From Pontimonas sp. (GTDB lineage: Bacteria > Actinomycetota > Actinomycetes > Actinomycetales > Microbacteriaceae): a stretch of 9,052 nt of DNA. Of this stretch, positions 1-6,655 are shown one piece after another. The stretch covers positions 1 through 9,052 of the forward strand of contig JALQXU010000034.1 of NCBI GenBank assembly GCA_023263045.1, written 5' to 3'. The position numbers and the translations under genes are program-made. Every line of letters starts with the position of its first letter. The stretch's first letter is position 1. The notes beneath the pieces are model-generated. The model had not been told where the DNA came from and ran no database searches. It worked only from the letters and a program-made list of their open reading frames with translations.

Positions 1-29
1 ACTCATGTGAGGGTTTAACTAAGAGCGTT

Positions 30-1079
30 TTAGTGTTCGGCCTTCAGGCTACGCAGGAATGTGGCAAGACGACTGGATGAGGAATCCCAGCCTGCCTTTT
101 CGGCCACAAGCCTCTGCGCGTGAGCCGTCATCATCTGTCTGTGGGCAGTATCCGCCATCAGAGCTCGCTCCATTGCCGCTGCGAGAGCGGAGGAGTCCCC
201 GACGGGAAACGTCCAACCCGTGATGCCCTCAACCACCCACTCCGCTGAGCCAGCGGTCAGCGAACTCACAACTGGAACTCCCAAAGCCATCGCATCCATC
301 ACCGTAACCGAGGTTCCGTCGGTGCGAGGTGTGACCACCACTACGTCGGCACACCCCATCATCGAGCGAAATACCTCGGGCTCTCGGAGAGGCTCGAAAT
401 GGGCATTCCCTCTCAGTCCTTGCCTATCAAGCGCCTCCCTGGTCTGGCTCTCCAAGGAACCGGACTCGACAAAGACCGCGAGGACATTCGGCACCTTTGC
501 CACCAGCGCTGCCAGACCATCAACGAACACCGAGGGGTCGTAATGGGGCTCGAGGCTTCTCGGGTACAAAACTATCTTTCTGTCCTCCGGCCATCCACAC
601 TGAGACCTGGTCGTCGTGCTGTGCTTCGTCGAAGAGTCAGGGCCCCACGGAATACGCAAGATGTGCTCAGGGGTCGCACCTAAGGCAATCAATGCATTCT
701 CGGTGGCATAGTTATCCGTCACCACAGCGTCGAGCGATGACACTAGTGTTCTAAAGCGTTGCAGCTCGTCGGAATTCTGTGCCGCTGTGACCATCACATC
801 GGTGGCAAACGAGATTCCCACGTGTCTGAAATCTCCCGTACCGAGGTGTGATGACACGCTGTCTAAAGGTCCCGACACCACCACAGAACCCAGGGGTGAC
901 AGGGCTCCGCGAAGCGAGTCCCACGAGTCATACTGCGCCCCCGACACAGTCGCTCGAGGAATGCCAGCGTCGGCATGAGTCACTGGAACAAATTCGTAGT
1001 CACTTGACAAATCCCTGAATAACGCATCAAACCTTGCCACATGGGCATCAGCCCGATCGGTGACGAAATAGAGAGCCAT
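30..1079 (-). CDS. Family 4 (GT-B) glycosyltransferase
   Basis: This 349-residue protein is a GT-B fold glycosyltransferase that probably adds a sugar from a nucleotide-linked donor to the surface glycan made by this locus, acting on the cytoplasmic side. The C-terminal half is the recognisable part. It has LYPRSLEPHYDP near residue 171, where such enzymes begin their donor domain, then CADVVVVTPRTDGTS at 243-257 and MDAMALGVPVV at 261-271, followed by GITGWTFPVGD at 285-295. The usual EX7E motif reads D254-x7-D262, with both acids shortened to aspartate; the second change is unusual. No signal peptide or membrane segment is evident. The ATG at 1077-1079 lies 5 bases after the stop of the NeuB-family gene, and AGGG within that junction may serve as ribosome binding site. 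Its position right after the nonulosonate synthase makes it a candidate transferase for that sugar, but donor and acceptor cannot be read from sequence. Confidence 0.85.
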   Translation of the reverse strand: MALYFVTDRADAHVARFDALFRDLSSDYEFVPVTHADAGIPRATVSGAQYDSWDSLRGALSPLGSVVVSGPLDSVSSHLGTGDFRHVGISFATDVMVTAAQNSDELQRFRTLVSSLDAVVTDNYATENALIALGATPEHILRIPWGPDSSTKHSTTTRSQCGWPEDRKIVLYPRSLEPHYDPSVFVDGLAALVAKVPNVLAVFVESGSLESQTREALDRQGLRGNAHFEPLREPEVFRSMMGCADVVVVTPRTDGTSVTVMDAMALGVPVVSSLTAGSAEWVVEGITGWTFPVGDSSALAAAMERALMADTAHRQMMTAHAQRLVAEKAGWDSSSSRLATFLRSLKAEH

Positions 1080-1084
1080 GAACC

Positions 1085-2149
1085 CTATCGACCGATCAGC
1101 AGATTAGAGGTCACGATGTCGTGGAACACGACGTCTCTCGTCAGGGTGGCTCCAAGGACTTCTCCCGCGTGATCAGGCGTAATCGATCCGGGTGTGGCGG
1201 GGCGCAAAGCGACGATGTCATCGGCGGTGATGGTCTCGCCGGCACTCATATCCCTGGCAAACCGAAGACCCCGCCGCTGAATGACGACCGTCTCATTCTC
1301 GTTCTCAGCAACCACCTTGATTGGGGAACCGAGTGCAGCTTCAAGATCTCTCGTGCGATCCACCATCTCTCGCCATGTTGCCGGAGTCATGGAGAAATGG
1401 TGGTCGGGACCGTCTTTGGTGAGATCATCCGTGAAATGCTTTTCGATGATGCGAGCACCTATCGCGACAGCGCCCAACACGCTCACGTGCCCGTGTGTGT
1501 GATCAGAGAGCCCCAACACTGCATCGGGAAATCTCTCTCGGTAGGTGTTCAGCACATTGAGATGAATGTGGTGAAGGTTTTCGTTCACCCCGGTGTAGTT
1601 GGTATTGCATTGCATCACCGAGTACGGGACACCGTGACGGGTAATTGTTGCTACGGCGTTCTCCACCTCCGCCAGCGTGGATGCACCAGTAGCCAAAATG
1701 ACGGGCTTTCCCTTGGATGCCATGTGGTCGATTGCCTCTAACCAGGTGATATCACCGGAGCCGATTTTGTATGCGGGGACGAAATCATCGACGAAGTCGA
1801 TGGCCTCGATGTCGTAGGGGCTGGTGAAGAAATCGATATCAATCGCATTTGCATGGTCGGCGAGCGGCTTCGTCCACTCCCAGGGGAGAGAAGCGTCCTT
1901 GTATACCTCGTAGACACTCTTCGACCAGGATGCCTGGTGAGATTGCTGACCGCCGAGCTCGCGGAAACCTTTATCGCTGACGATGTGATTAGCGCGGAAA
2001 TGCTGGAACTTCGCAGCGTCTGCACCAGCCTCTTTTGCGAGAGTCATGAGCTCGAGTGCTCGATCCAGAACACCATCGTGGTTGGCTGCCACATCGGCGA
2101 TGAAATATGTCGGATTGTCCCCGCCCACCGACTTGCCTGCTATGTCCAT
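1085..2149 (-). CDS. neuB: NeuB-family nonulosonic acid synthase
   Basis: Members of this family condense phosphoenolpyruvate with a six-carbon N-acetyl sugar to form a nine-carbon acid sugar (sialic, pseudaminic, legionaminic or a relative). From the chosen start the protein has 354 residues, normal for the family. The N-terminal TIM barrel shows IADVAANHDG (17-26), AKFQ with K48, YKIGSGD with K128 (127-133), ATGAS (153-157), GLSDHT with H217 and IEKHF with H238, the last two being the expected metal-binding histidines. A C-terminal antifreeze-like (SAF) domain begins near RRGLRFARD (292-300). The segment at 52-92, including GGQQSHQ and YEVYKDASLPWEW, resembles a NeuB subgroup I associate with environmental bacteria rather than classical NeuB or PseI, so the substrate is uncertain. 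An in-frame GTG at 2161 is possible, but the ATG at 2147-2149 has GAGGGG four bases upstream and gives a typical N-terminus. Neighbouring pseB and pseF homologs favour a 6-deoxy amino-sugar substrate. Confidence 0.9.
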   Translation of the reverse strand: MDIAGKSVGGDNPTYFIADVAANHDGVLDRALELMTLAKEAGADAAKFQHFRANHIVSDKGFRELGGQQSHQASWSKSVYEVYKDASLPWEWTKPLADHANAIDIDFFTSPYDIEAIDFVDDFVPAYKIGSGDITWLEAIDHMASKGKPVILATGASTLAEVENAVATITRHGVPYSVMQCNTNYTGVNENLHHIHLNVLNTYRERFPDAVLGLSDHTHGHVSVLGAVAIGARIIEKHFTDDLTKDGPDHHFSMTPATWREMVDRTRDLEAALGSPIKVVAENENETVVIQRRGLRFARDMSAGETITADDIVALRPATPGSITPDHAGEVLGATLTRDVVFHDIVTSNLLIGR

Positions 2150-2153
2150 GACA

Positions 2154-2159
2154 CCCCTC
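2154..2159 (-). promoter_or_regulatory. Ribosome binding site deciding the neuB start
   Basis: On the minus strand GAGGGG ends four bases before the ATG at 2149. It overlaps the TGA stop of the upstream reductase gene, suggesting translational coupling. The alternative GTG at 2161 has only GAGAG directly abutting it, which is too close to work well. Confidence 0.5.
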
Positions 2160-3063
2160 ACCTCTCGTGTGGTCCAAAGTAATCCATGAGCGCTTCCCTC
2201 TCAGCAAGAGCGCGCACGACACCCGCTTCGGTGCTCGGCATCGAGTGCCCCAAGGTGCTCTCGATTTTCGCCGTGGAAAGGCTCAAGTCGTGTCCCCTGG
2301 GCGCAAGGCCTGTCGCTTCCACAAGTAAACCTTCAGCCATCGAGTCGGCTGAAAGGCCAGCGCACCTGGCAACCATCTGGCCAAAGTCGTATTTGGATAG
2401 TGGAGTGGAGGAAACCGCGTGGAATAGACCTGACTGCTTTTTCTCCACTAGCTCCACCATCACGTCAACCAGGTGACCCATGTAGAGGCTCGAGACGACA
2501 TAATCCTGGAAACCCGTAATCGGTAATTGGTTGGTGAACGCGTTGACAAAAAAATCGAGAATTCCAGACTTATGACTCCTCGACCACCCAAAAAAGTTCA
2601 CACGAAGGACCAGTGCGTGCGGGTTTGCCCCAAAAACAGCCTGTTCTCCTCGGGCCTTGGTTGAGCCATAGACGGACTCCGGATGTGTCTCGTCGTTTTC
2701 CCCGTAAAGGCCTGAACTCGTGCCATCAAACACCGCGTCGGTTGAGATATGAACAAAACGTGCCCCAATCTCAGTTGCTGCCGATGCCCATACTCCGGGA
2801 AAAACAGAATTGATAGCCCCTGCTGTCTCTGGGTCCTTTTCGCAGTCTTCGTGTGAGGCCACGGCAACACAGTTGATGACCGTGTCACACTCTCCTCGGC
2901 GGATGATCCCCTCGACGGCACCGAGGTCCGTGATGACCGTGTTGTTCGGAAAATACCCAACATCCCGACGCGACACCCCTAACACCTCATGACCAGCTCG
3001 AGGGAGAGCAAAGCCGAGGTAAGACCCCAGGAACCCCGTGGATCCAAGAACCAGTAGCTTCAC
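2158..3063 (-). CDS. RmlD-like sugar-nucleotide reductase (extended SDR)
   Basis: This is a 301-residue short-chain dehydrogenase of the dTDP-4-dehydrorhamnose reductase type. It probably uses NAD(P)H to reduce a 4-keto nucleotide sugar; the substrate is not known. Visible features are the Rossmann motif GSTGFLGSY (7-15), INCVAVASHEDCE (63-75), STDAVFDG (107-114) with the active-site serine/threonine region, and the catalytic Y132-x3-K136 in YGSTK. The order STDxVFDG then YGxTKxxGE is typical of RmlD. There is no cupin domain as in WbjC/CapF, so it is a single-domain enzyme. The GTG start at 3061-3063 overlaps the TGA of the cytidylyltransferase gene (GTGA, 4-base overlap) and has GGAG six bases upstream. 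Its place between pseF and neuB homologs implies it tailors the precursor of the nonulosonic acid. An alternative is an unrelated deoxy-sugar branch such as an L-rhamnose-like or 6-deoxy-talose sugar, but RmlA, RmlB and RmlC are absent here. Confidence 0.85.
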   Translation of the reverse strand: MKLLVLGSTGFLGSYLGFALPRAGHEVLGVSRRDVGYFPNNTVITDLGAVEGIIRRGECDTVINCVAVASHEDCEKDPETAGAINSVFPGVWASAATEIGARFVHISTDAVFDGTSSGLYGENDETHPESVYGSTKARGEQAVFGANPHALVLRVNFFGWSRSHKSGILDFFVNAFTNQLPITGFQDYVVSSLYMGHLVDVMVELVEKKQSGLFHAVSSTPLSKYDFGQMVARCAGLSADSMAEGLLVEATGLAPRGHDLSLSTAKIESTLGHSMPSTEAGVVRALAEREALMDYFGPHER

Positions 3064-3755
3064 GAAGACTCCAGAACAAAAACCCGATGCAAAGCCTCGG
3101 CTACTGTCCAGTCATCGGGCTCGTCAATATCCACCGCCGCCCAGTCAGGCAGATAGGAAGGCACAAAAGGCTTCTCCATCATGGTCTCCCTCGCCTTCCA
3201 CACATAGGCCCGCGCAACATAAAGCTTTCCTGCATCGAAATAACGCTGAGGAAGATCCTGCGTTCTGGTCAGCAGATGATCACTCGATGTCAGCGCCATC
3301 ATCTCACCATTCACCTGCTGAAGAGAGCGTTCGTGGGGTGAGCGGTGTCGACCTACGGTGACTACAAATTTATCGGGGTGGTGTAGAGCGAGTTCGAGTG
3401 CTTTCTCGATCAGTGCTGGCGTCAGTGTCGCTGTCGGGTAGAGGCACACCACGAGGGTGTCATCGTCGAGTCCCAGCACATCGATGGCGTGTTTAATGAC
3501 TGGCGCGGTACCGGCGGTGTGGGAGGCGAGCTCCACGGGTCGGTCAATGACCGATGTCGCTCCCGATTCGTGGGCAATCTGAGCTAATTCTGCGTCGTCG
3601 GTGGAAACAACAACCTGCGCAATCGAATCCAACTCTGTGCAGGCAACAATCGGCCAAGTAACAATGGGCTGACCGTTGAAGTCTTTCGCGTTCTTGCGGG
3701 GAATGCGTGACGAGCCACCCCGAGCGGGAATAATCGCGACGGCGTTCTTCAACAC
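3060..3755 (-). CDS. pseF: PseF-type acylneuraminate (pseudaminate) cytidylyltransferase
   Basis: This 231-residue enzyme activates a nonulosonic acid with CTP to give the CMP-sugar used by transferases. The nucleotide-binding signature AIIPARGGSSRIPRKN runs from residue 7 to 22, followed by VVVSTDD (48-54), CLYPTA (104-109), RYFDAGKLYVAR (171-182) and VDIDEPDDW (208-216). The YPTA, YFDAGKLY and DIDxPDDW versions of these motifs fit the pseudaminate-type (PseF) enzymes better than NeuA of true sialic acid. The length is normal for a single-domain form; no C-terminal esterase domain is present. It starts with GTG at 3753-3755, with AGGGG six bases upstream, partly inside the TAG stop of pseB nine bases away, and it overlaps the next gene by 4 bases. 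The exact nonulosonic acid substrate is inferred only from context. Confidence 0.88.
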   Translation of the reverse strand: MLKNAVAIIPARGGSSRIPRKNAKDFNGQPIVTWPIVACTELDSIAQVVVSTDDAELAQIAHESGATSVIDRPVELASHTAGTAPVIKHAIDVLGLDDDTLVVCLYPTATLTPALIEKALELALHHPDKFVVTVGRHRSPHERSLQQVNGEMMALTSSDHLLTRTQDLPQRYFDAGKLYVARAYVWKARETMMEKPFVPSYLPDWAAVDIDEPDDWTVAEALHRVFVLESS

Positions 3756-3764
3756 AGTAAACCC

Positions 3765-4790
3765 CTAGCCGAGAGCTGAGGGCGCAGCTCCCGCAGACTT
3801 AGAGACCAGATTGCTCTCAATCCACGACTGGAGCTCTGGGATAGTCATCCAATCCGAATTCTGGTCACTCGTGTACACGAAATCTTCGGGCACGGCCTTC
3901 CCCGACTTCACCATGTCTGCGCCACGGTCCCACAGGTGAATAGCGGGAAGAATCTTGAAGTATCCGTCGTATTCGTAGGTTGTGGGCGCGTCCTCCACAC
4001 CAATCATCTGCTCATGCAGCTTTTCGCCCGGTCGAATACCGACGGTCTTGGTGGTTTTCCCGGGAGCAACCGCTTCCGCAATGTCAGTGATGGTCATCGA
4101 GGGGATCTTCTTGACGTAAATTTCGCCACCCACCATGTCCTCAAATGCCGTCCACACCAGTTCGACCCCCTCGTCAAGGGTGATCATGAACCGCGTCATC
4201 CGGGGGTCTGTTATATGAAGGGGCTCACCCTTTTGCGCTGCGTCAAAAAAGAAGGGCAATACGGAACCCCTGGATCCCATTACATTTCCATAGCGAACAA
4301 CCGAAAACCGGGTTCCCTTCGACCCCGCATAAGCATTGCCCGCGACAAACAGCTTGTCGGAAGCGAGCTTGGTTGCACCGTAGAGATTGATGGGGCTGCT
4401 CGCTTTGTCGGTGGATAACGCAACAACCTTCTTGACTCCTTTATCGATGCAGGCATCGATCAAGTTCATCGCTCCGAGGATGTTGGTCTTGACTGCCTCA
4501 AACGGGTTGTATTCCGCAGTGGGAACTATTTTTGTTGCTGCCGCGTGGACAACGTAGTCAACTCCGTCAACGGCACGATAGAGACGATCACGATCTCGAA
4601 CGTCACCGATGAAGAAACGCACGCGCTTGTCGCCATCAAAAAGCTTTGCCATCTCCCATTGCTTCATCTCGTCTCTCGAGTAGACGATGATGCGCTCAGG
4701 GTCATACTTATCAAGCGCTTTCGGAACGAAGGCATGCCCGAACGAACCTGTTCCACCGGTCACGAGAATGGTGGGGTTTTTCATAGACAT
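3765..4790 (-). CDS. pseB: PseB-type UDP-N-acetylglucosamine 4,6-dehydratase (inverting)
   Basis: PseB removes water from UDP-GlcNAc with C5 inversion, giving UDP-2-acetamido-2,6-dideoxy-L-arabino-hex-4-ulose, the first step to pseudaminic acid. The 341-residue soluble protein shows TGGTGSFG (11-18) for NADP binding, YSRDEMKQWEM (37-47), GDVRDRDRL (62-70) and the dehydratase active site STDKA with T127-D128-K129, plus Y137-x3-K141 in NLYGATK. The tyrosine at 137 and ASDKLFVAG after it match PseB (FlaA1) rather than CapE/WbjB, which in my recollection has methionine there. It lacks the membrane part of the about 600-residue CapD/WbpM proteins. The ATG at 4788-4790 has AGGAGT four bases upstream; a second ATG two codons later would be about ten bases away and is less likely. 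It heads a tight run of four more genes. A 57-base gap from galE contains a hairpin and a -10-like element, so the operon may have its own promoter here. Confidence 0.93.
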   Translation of the reverse strand: MSMKNPTILVTGGTGSFGHAFVPKALDKYDPERIIVYSRDEMKQWEMAKLFDGDKRVRFFIGDVRDRDRLYRAVDGVDYVVHAAATKIVPTAEYNPFEAVKTNILGAMNLIDACIDKGVKKVVALSTDKASSPINLYGATKLASDKLFVAGNAYAGSKGTRFSVVRYGNVMGSRGSVLPFFFDAAQKGEPLHITDPRMTRFMITLDEGVELVWTAFEDMVGGEIYVKKIPSMTITDIAEAVAPGKTTKTVGIRPGEKLHEQMIGVEDAPTTYEYDGYFKILPAIHLWDRGADMVKSGKAVPEDFVYTSDQNSDWMTIPELQSWIESNLVSKSAGAAPSALG

Positions 4791-4794
4791 TCGG

Positions 4795-4800
4795 ACTCCT
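4795..4800 (-). promoter_or_regulatory. Strong ribosome binding site of pseB
   Basis: AGGAGT on the minus strand lies four bases before the ATG at 4790. It is the best Shine-Dalgarno match in the window and favours the first of two closely spaced in-frame ATG codons. Confidence 0.65.
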
Positions 4801-4818
4801 ACCCTACGGAATTGTTCA

Positions 4819-4837
4819 CTCGGGTAAGCCTACCGAG
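4819..4837. repeat. Hairpin-forming inverted repeat between galE and pseB
   Basis: On the plus strand CTCGGGTA (4819-4826) and TACCGAG (4831-4837) can pair around the loop AGCC, giving seven base pairs with one bulged G. In the minus-strand transcript the same hairpin forms 10 bases after the galE stop codon. It is followed by no run of U, so it is not a classical intrinsic terminator. It covers the -10-like TAGGCT and could be an operator, a weak or factor-dependent terminator for galE, or an RNA end-protecting stem. Confidence 0.4.
4827..4832 (-). promoter_or_regulatory. Candidate -10 element upstream of pseB
   Basis: The minus strand reads TAGGCT, which fits the actinobacterial TAnnnT -10 pattern. 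Transcription starting about seven bases downstream would leave a leader of roughly 28 bases carrying the AGGAGT ribosome binding site. No TTGACA-like -35 is seen at 17-18 bases. Confidence 0.3.
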
Positions 4838-4847
4838 CAGCCCACGA

Positions 4848-5816
4848 TTATGCGGGAGGGAGGTTTTTCCGGGCCTCAAACGCGGAGTTGATCATCTCCT
4901 CCAGCGAGTGGGTCATGGCCCAGCCAATGTCTCGAGAGGCTCTTTCTCCCGATGCGACAACCCGAGCGGGGTCTCCCGCACGCCGGGGGCCGATATCAGG
5001 TGTGAAATCAATGCCCGTGACCTCGGAAATCGCGGACATCATCTCTGCGACGGAGGTGCCAGTGCCACTGCCCAAGTTGTAGGCGGGCTCGATGCTGTCT
5101 CCTTGGTCCATCCGCTCAGCAGCACCCACGTGAGCCTTCGCTAGATCAGAGACGTGGATGTAGTCCCGGATGCAGGTTCCATCAGGAGTGTCATAGTCGT
5201 TCCCAAAAATCGCGGGGACACGATTGTTTTCTAGACCGGCAAACACCATCGAAAACAAGTTATACGGGCTCACATCGGGCAACGCGGAGTCACCGGAGCC
5301 CACAACATTGAAGTAGCGAAGGCTGGTGTGAGTGAGGCCTGTAGCGACTCCTTGGTTTCGAAGAAGCCACTCACCAATGACTTTGGACTCCCCATAGGGA
5401 GAGGTCGGGTTGAACGGGTCATCTTCCGTTACAAGCCCGCTCACCGCGTCTCCATAGACCGACGAGGACGAGGAGAACACAATCTTGCCTACACCCTCTT
5501 CATCCATAGCCTCGAGCAAAGACATCATGGCCGTGACGTTTTGTTCATAGGTATGGAGGGGCTTTTCTACCGAGATACCGGCAAACTTGAAGCCAGCGAT
5601 GTGAATGACGCCGGTCACCGCGTGAATCGATAGTGCTTCGCGAACGGTATCCGTATTGAGAAGATCCGCTTCGACAAACGGCACATCATCGGGCACAAAA
5701 CCTCGAACACCGGTGCACAGGTTATCCAAGACGACGACGGAAATGCCCGTTTGCTGGAGTTCCCGCACCACGTGAGATCCGATATATCCAGCCCCACCCG
5801 TCACCATCCACGTCAT
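4848..5816 (-). CDS. galE: UDP-glucose/UDP-N-acetylglucosamine 4-epimerase (GalE)
   Basis: GalE interconverts UDP-glucose and UDP-galactose (some versions also the N-acetyl forms) through a 4-keto intermediate on tightly bound NAD, supplying galactose-type donors to the glycan. From the ATG at 5814-5816 the protein has 322 residues, close to the usual 325-340. It begins MTWMVTGGAGYIGSHVV, with the Rossmann glycine motif at 7-13. Further on are IHIAGFKFAGISVEKP (71-86), SSSSSVYG (115-122), the catalytic Y141-x3-K145 in YGESK, RYFNVVG (167-173) and CIRDYIHVSDLA (215-226). All are standard GalE landmarks. A TTG two codons upstream (5820-5822) keeps the frame open and is a less likely start. No Shine-Dalgarno sequence is present before the ATG; instead a -10-like TAGCCT lies six bases away, suggesting leaderless expression. 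The stop of the upstream glycosyltransferase is 22 bases away, so read-through from that gene is also likely. Whether the enzyme accepts N-acetylated sugars cannot be told from what is visible. Confidence 0.92.
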   Translation of the reverse strand: MTWMVTGGAGYIGSHVVRELQQTGISVVVLDNLCTGVRGFVPDDVPFVEADLLNTDTVREALSIHAVTGVIHIAGFKFAGISVEKPLHTYEQNVTAMMSLLEAMDEEGVGKIVFSSSSSVYGDAVSGLVTEDDPFNPTSPYGESKVIGEWLLRNQGVATGLTHTSLRYFNVVGSGDSALPDVSPYNLFSMVFAGLENNRVPAIFGNDYDTPDGTCIRDYIHVSDLAKAHVGAAERMDQGDSIEPAYNLGSGTGTSVAEMMSAISEVTGIDFTPDIGPRRAGDPARVVASGERASRDIGWAMTHSLEEMINSAFEARKNLPPA

Positions 5817-5822
5817 GCTCAA

Positions 5823-5828
5823 AGGCTA
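5823..5828 (-). promoter_or_regulatory. Candidate leaderless -10 element of galE
   Basis: The minus strand reads TAGCCT, then six bases, then the ATG at 5816. This is the spacing expected if transcription starts at the A of the start codon, and it agrees with the lack of a ribosome binding site. No clear -35 is present; the site sits just past the stop of the upstream gene. Confidence 0.3.
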
Positions 5829-5838
5829 GCGCAGACTA

Positions 5839-6621
5839 TCAACAGAGCCGGCGGGCACGAATGGTGACAAGCCAAGCAGCGACCTGGGATGCCCATGCGA
5901 CCGGATAGTTCCAGATCCACGAAATACCTCTCAGAACTGCCGGCAGGTGCCGGTTCTTGACGGCTATCGCCTCTCTAGCAGAGGAAGACCGGTCCGCCAC
6001 CGTTGCCGAGTCGGCGTGCCATCTGAAGCGAGCGGACACGGTGGGAACCGTGATGAAATCCCCTATCTTGCGCAATTTCAAGAAGATATCAAGATCAAGG
6101 GCATAGCTCAGGCTTGAATCGAAACCACCCACATCCTCGAGAGCATTGAGTCGAATAATTGTTCCTGGATGGGGAATAAGGTTCGGCCCCCACGACAGCA
6201 GCGGCGTTGCCAAACCGCCTGCGCTGCTTCGACCGATCGTGAGTCCCGATTTGTCGATGTAATCACAGTGACCATACGCCACAACAGCAGAGTCTCGATC
6301 ATCTAAAGCCCTAATCAGCGCCAACACTCCTGCCGGCACCAACTCGTCATCATCCCCGACCCACACATAAAAGTCTTCTGAGGTCCTCACGGCAAGCCCC
6401 GCATTAACGGCAGCAGCCATACCCGAACCTGGGTCGTCAACGAGCGTGGCGCCATACCGGGCACCGAGAGCGCGGGCCTCTGTAGAGTGAGCGGGCACAA
6501 CCATTGCCAAAGTGGTGGATACTTGCGCGGCCAGCTCTTTGCAAGAACGAAGCGTGGACTCCAGAAACTCCAATCGGTCACCCAGTGTCGGAAGGACCAC
6601 GAGGAGAGCTGGTGAACTCAC
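5839..6621 (-). CDS. Family 2 (GT-A) glycosyltransferase
   Basis: This 260-residue protein has a GT-A fold typical of enzymes that add a sugar from a nucleotide donor to a lipid-linked or growing polysaccharide chain. It opens with LLVVLPTLGDRLEFLESTL (6-24), the first strand and helix of the fold. Next come GATLVDDPGSGMAAAVNAG (57-75) and the metal-binding acidic cluster VGDDDE (88-93), the counterpart of the DXD motif. NLIPHPGTIIR (147-157) and ALDLDIFLKL (174-183) follow; the latter matches the acceptor-side acidic motif. A tryptophan-rich hydrophobic stretch at about 234-255 could anchor it peripherally to the membrane, but is too broken to call a sure transmembrane helix. The GTG at 6619-6621 is preceded by GAAAGG at 8 bases. 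It is first in the minus-strand gene series and divergent from fcl. The sugar it transfers is unknown. Confidence 0.88.
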   Translation of the reverse strand: MSSPALLVVLPTLGDRLEFLESTLRSCKELAAQVSTTLAMVVPAHSTEARALGARYGATLVDDPGSGMAAAVNAGLAVRTSEDFYVWVGDDDELVPAGVLALIRALDDRDSAVVAYGHCDYIDKSGLTIGRSSAGGLATPLLSWGPNLIPHPGTIIRLNALEDVGGFDSSLSYALDLDIFLKLRKIGDFITVPTVSARFRWHADSATVADRSSSAREAIAVKNRHLPAVLRGISWIWNYPVAWASQVAAWLVTIRARRLC

Positions 6622-6629
6622 TGACCGAA

Positions 6630-6635
6630 CCTTTC
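6630..6635 (-). promoter_or_regulatory. Ribosome binding site of the family 2 glycosyltransferase
   Basis: GAAAGG on the minus strand lies eight bases before the GTG at 6621 and supports that non-ATG start. Confidence 0.45.
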
Positions 6636-6648
6636 ACTTCTCACGCTT

Positions 6649-6655
6649 TAGGCTA
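6649..6655. promoter_or_regulatory. Overlapping divergent -10 candidates
   Basis: TAGGCTA reads as TAGGCT on the plus strand (6649-6654) and TAGCCT on the minus strand (6655-6650). Each fits TAnnnT and lies at a sensible distance from its gene: about 28 bases from the fcl ATG and about 28 from the glycosyltransferase GTG. Two polymerases could not use both at once, which would make the two transcripts mutually exclusive. No -35 boxes are evident. Confidence 0.3.

Noticed and set aside
1..6. ATG on the minus strand at 6-4 that could start the next gene of the operon
   Set aside because: Only two codons are visible and no convincing ribosome binding site precedes it, so it cannot be supported.
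1121..1741. 206-codon open frame on the plus strand opposite the NeuB-family gene
   Set aside because: It lies wholly antisense to a gene with clear family motifs, its translation has no recognisable domain, and no ribosome binding site supports it.
3765..4790. Identification of the dehydratase as CapE/WbjB of the L-FucNAc pathway
   Set aside because: The active site keeps tyrosine (NLYGATK) as in PseB, and no CapF-type cupin reductase or CapG-type 2-epimerase is present.
4545..5144. 199-codon open frame on the plus strand across pseB, the gap and galE
   Set aside because: Antisense to two well-supported genes; the translation looks like random shadow sequence.
5503..5512. TAGCCT hexamer on the plus strand inside galE
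   Set aside because: It is inside a coding region facing no gene start, and serves as a reminder that the hexamer also occurs by chance.
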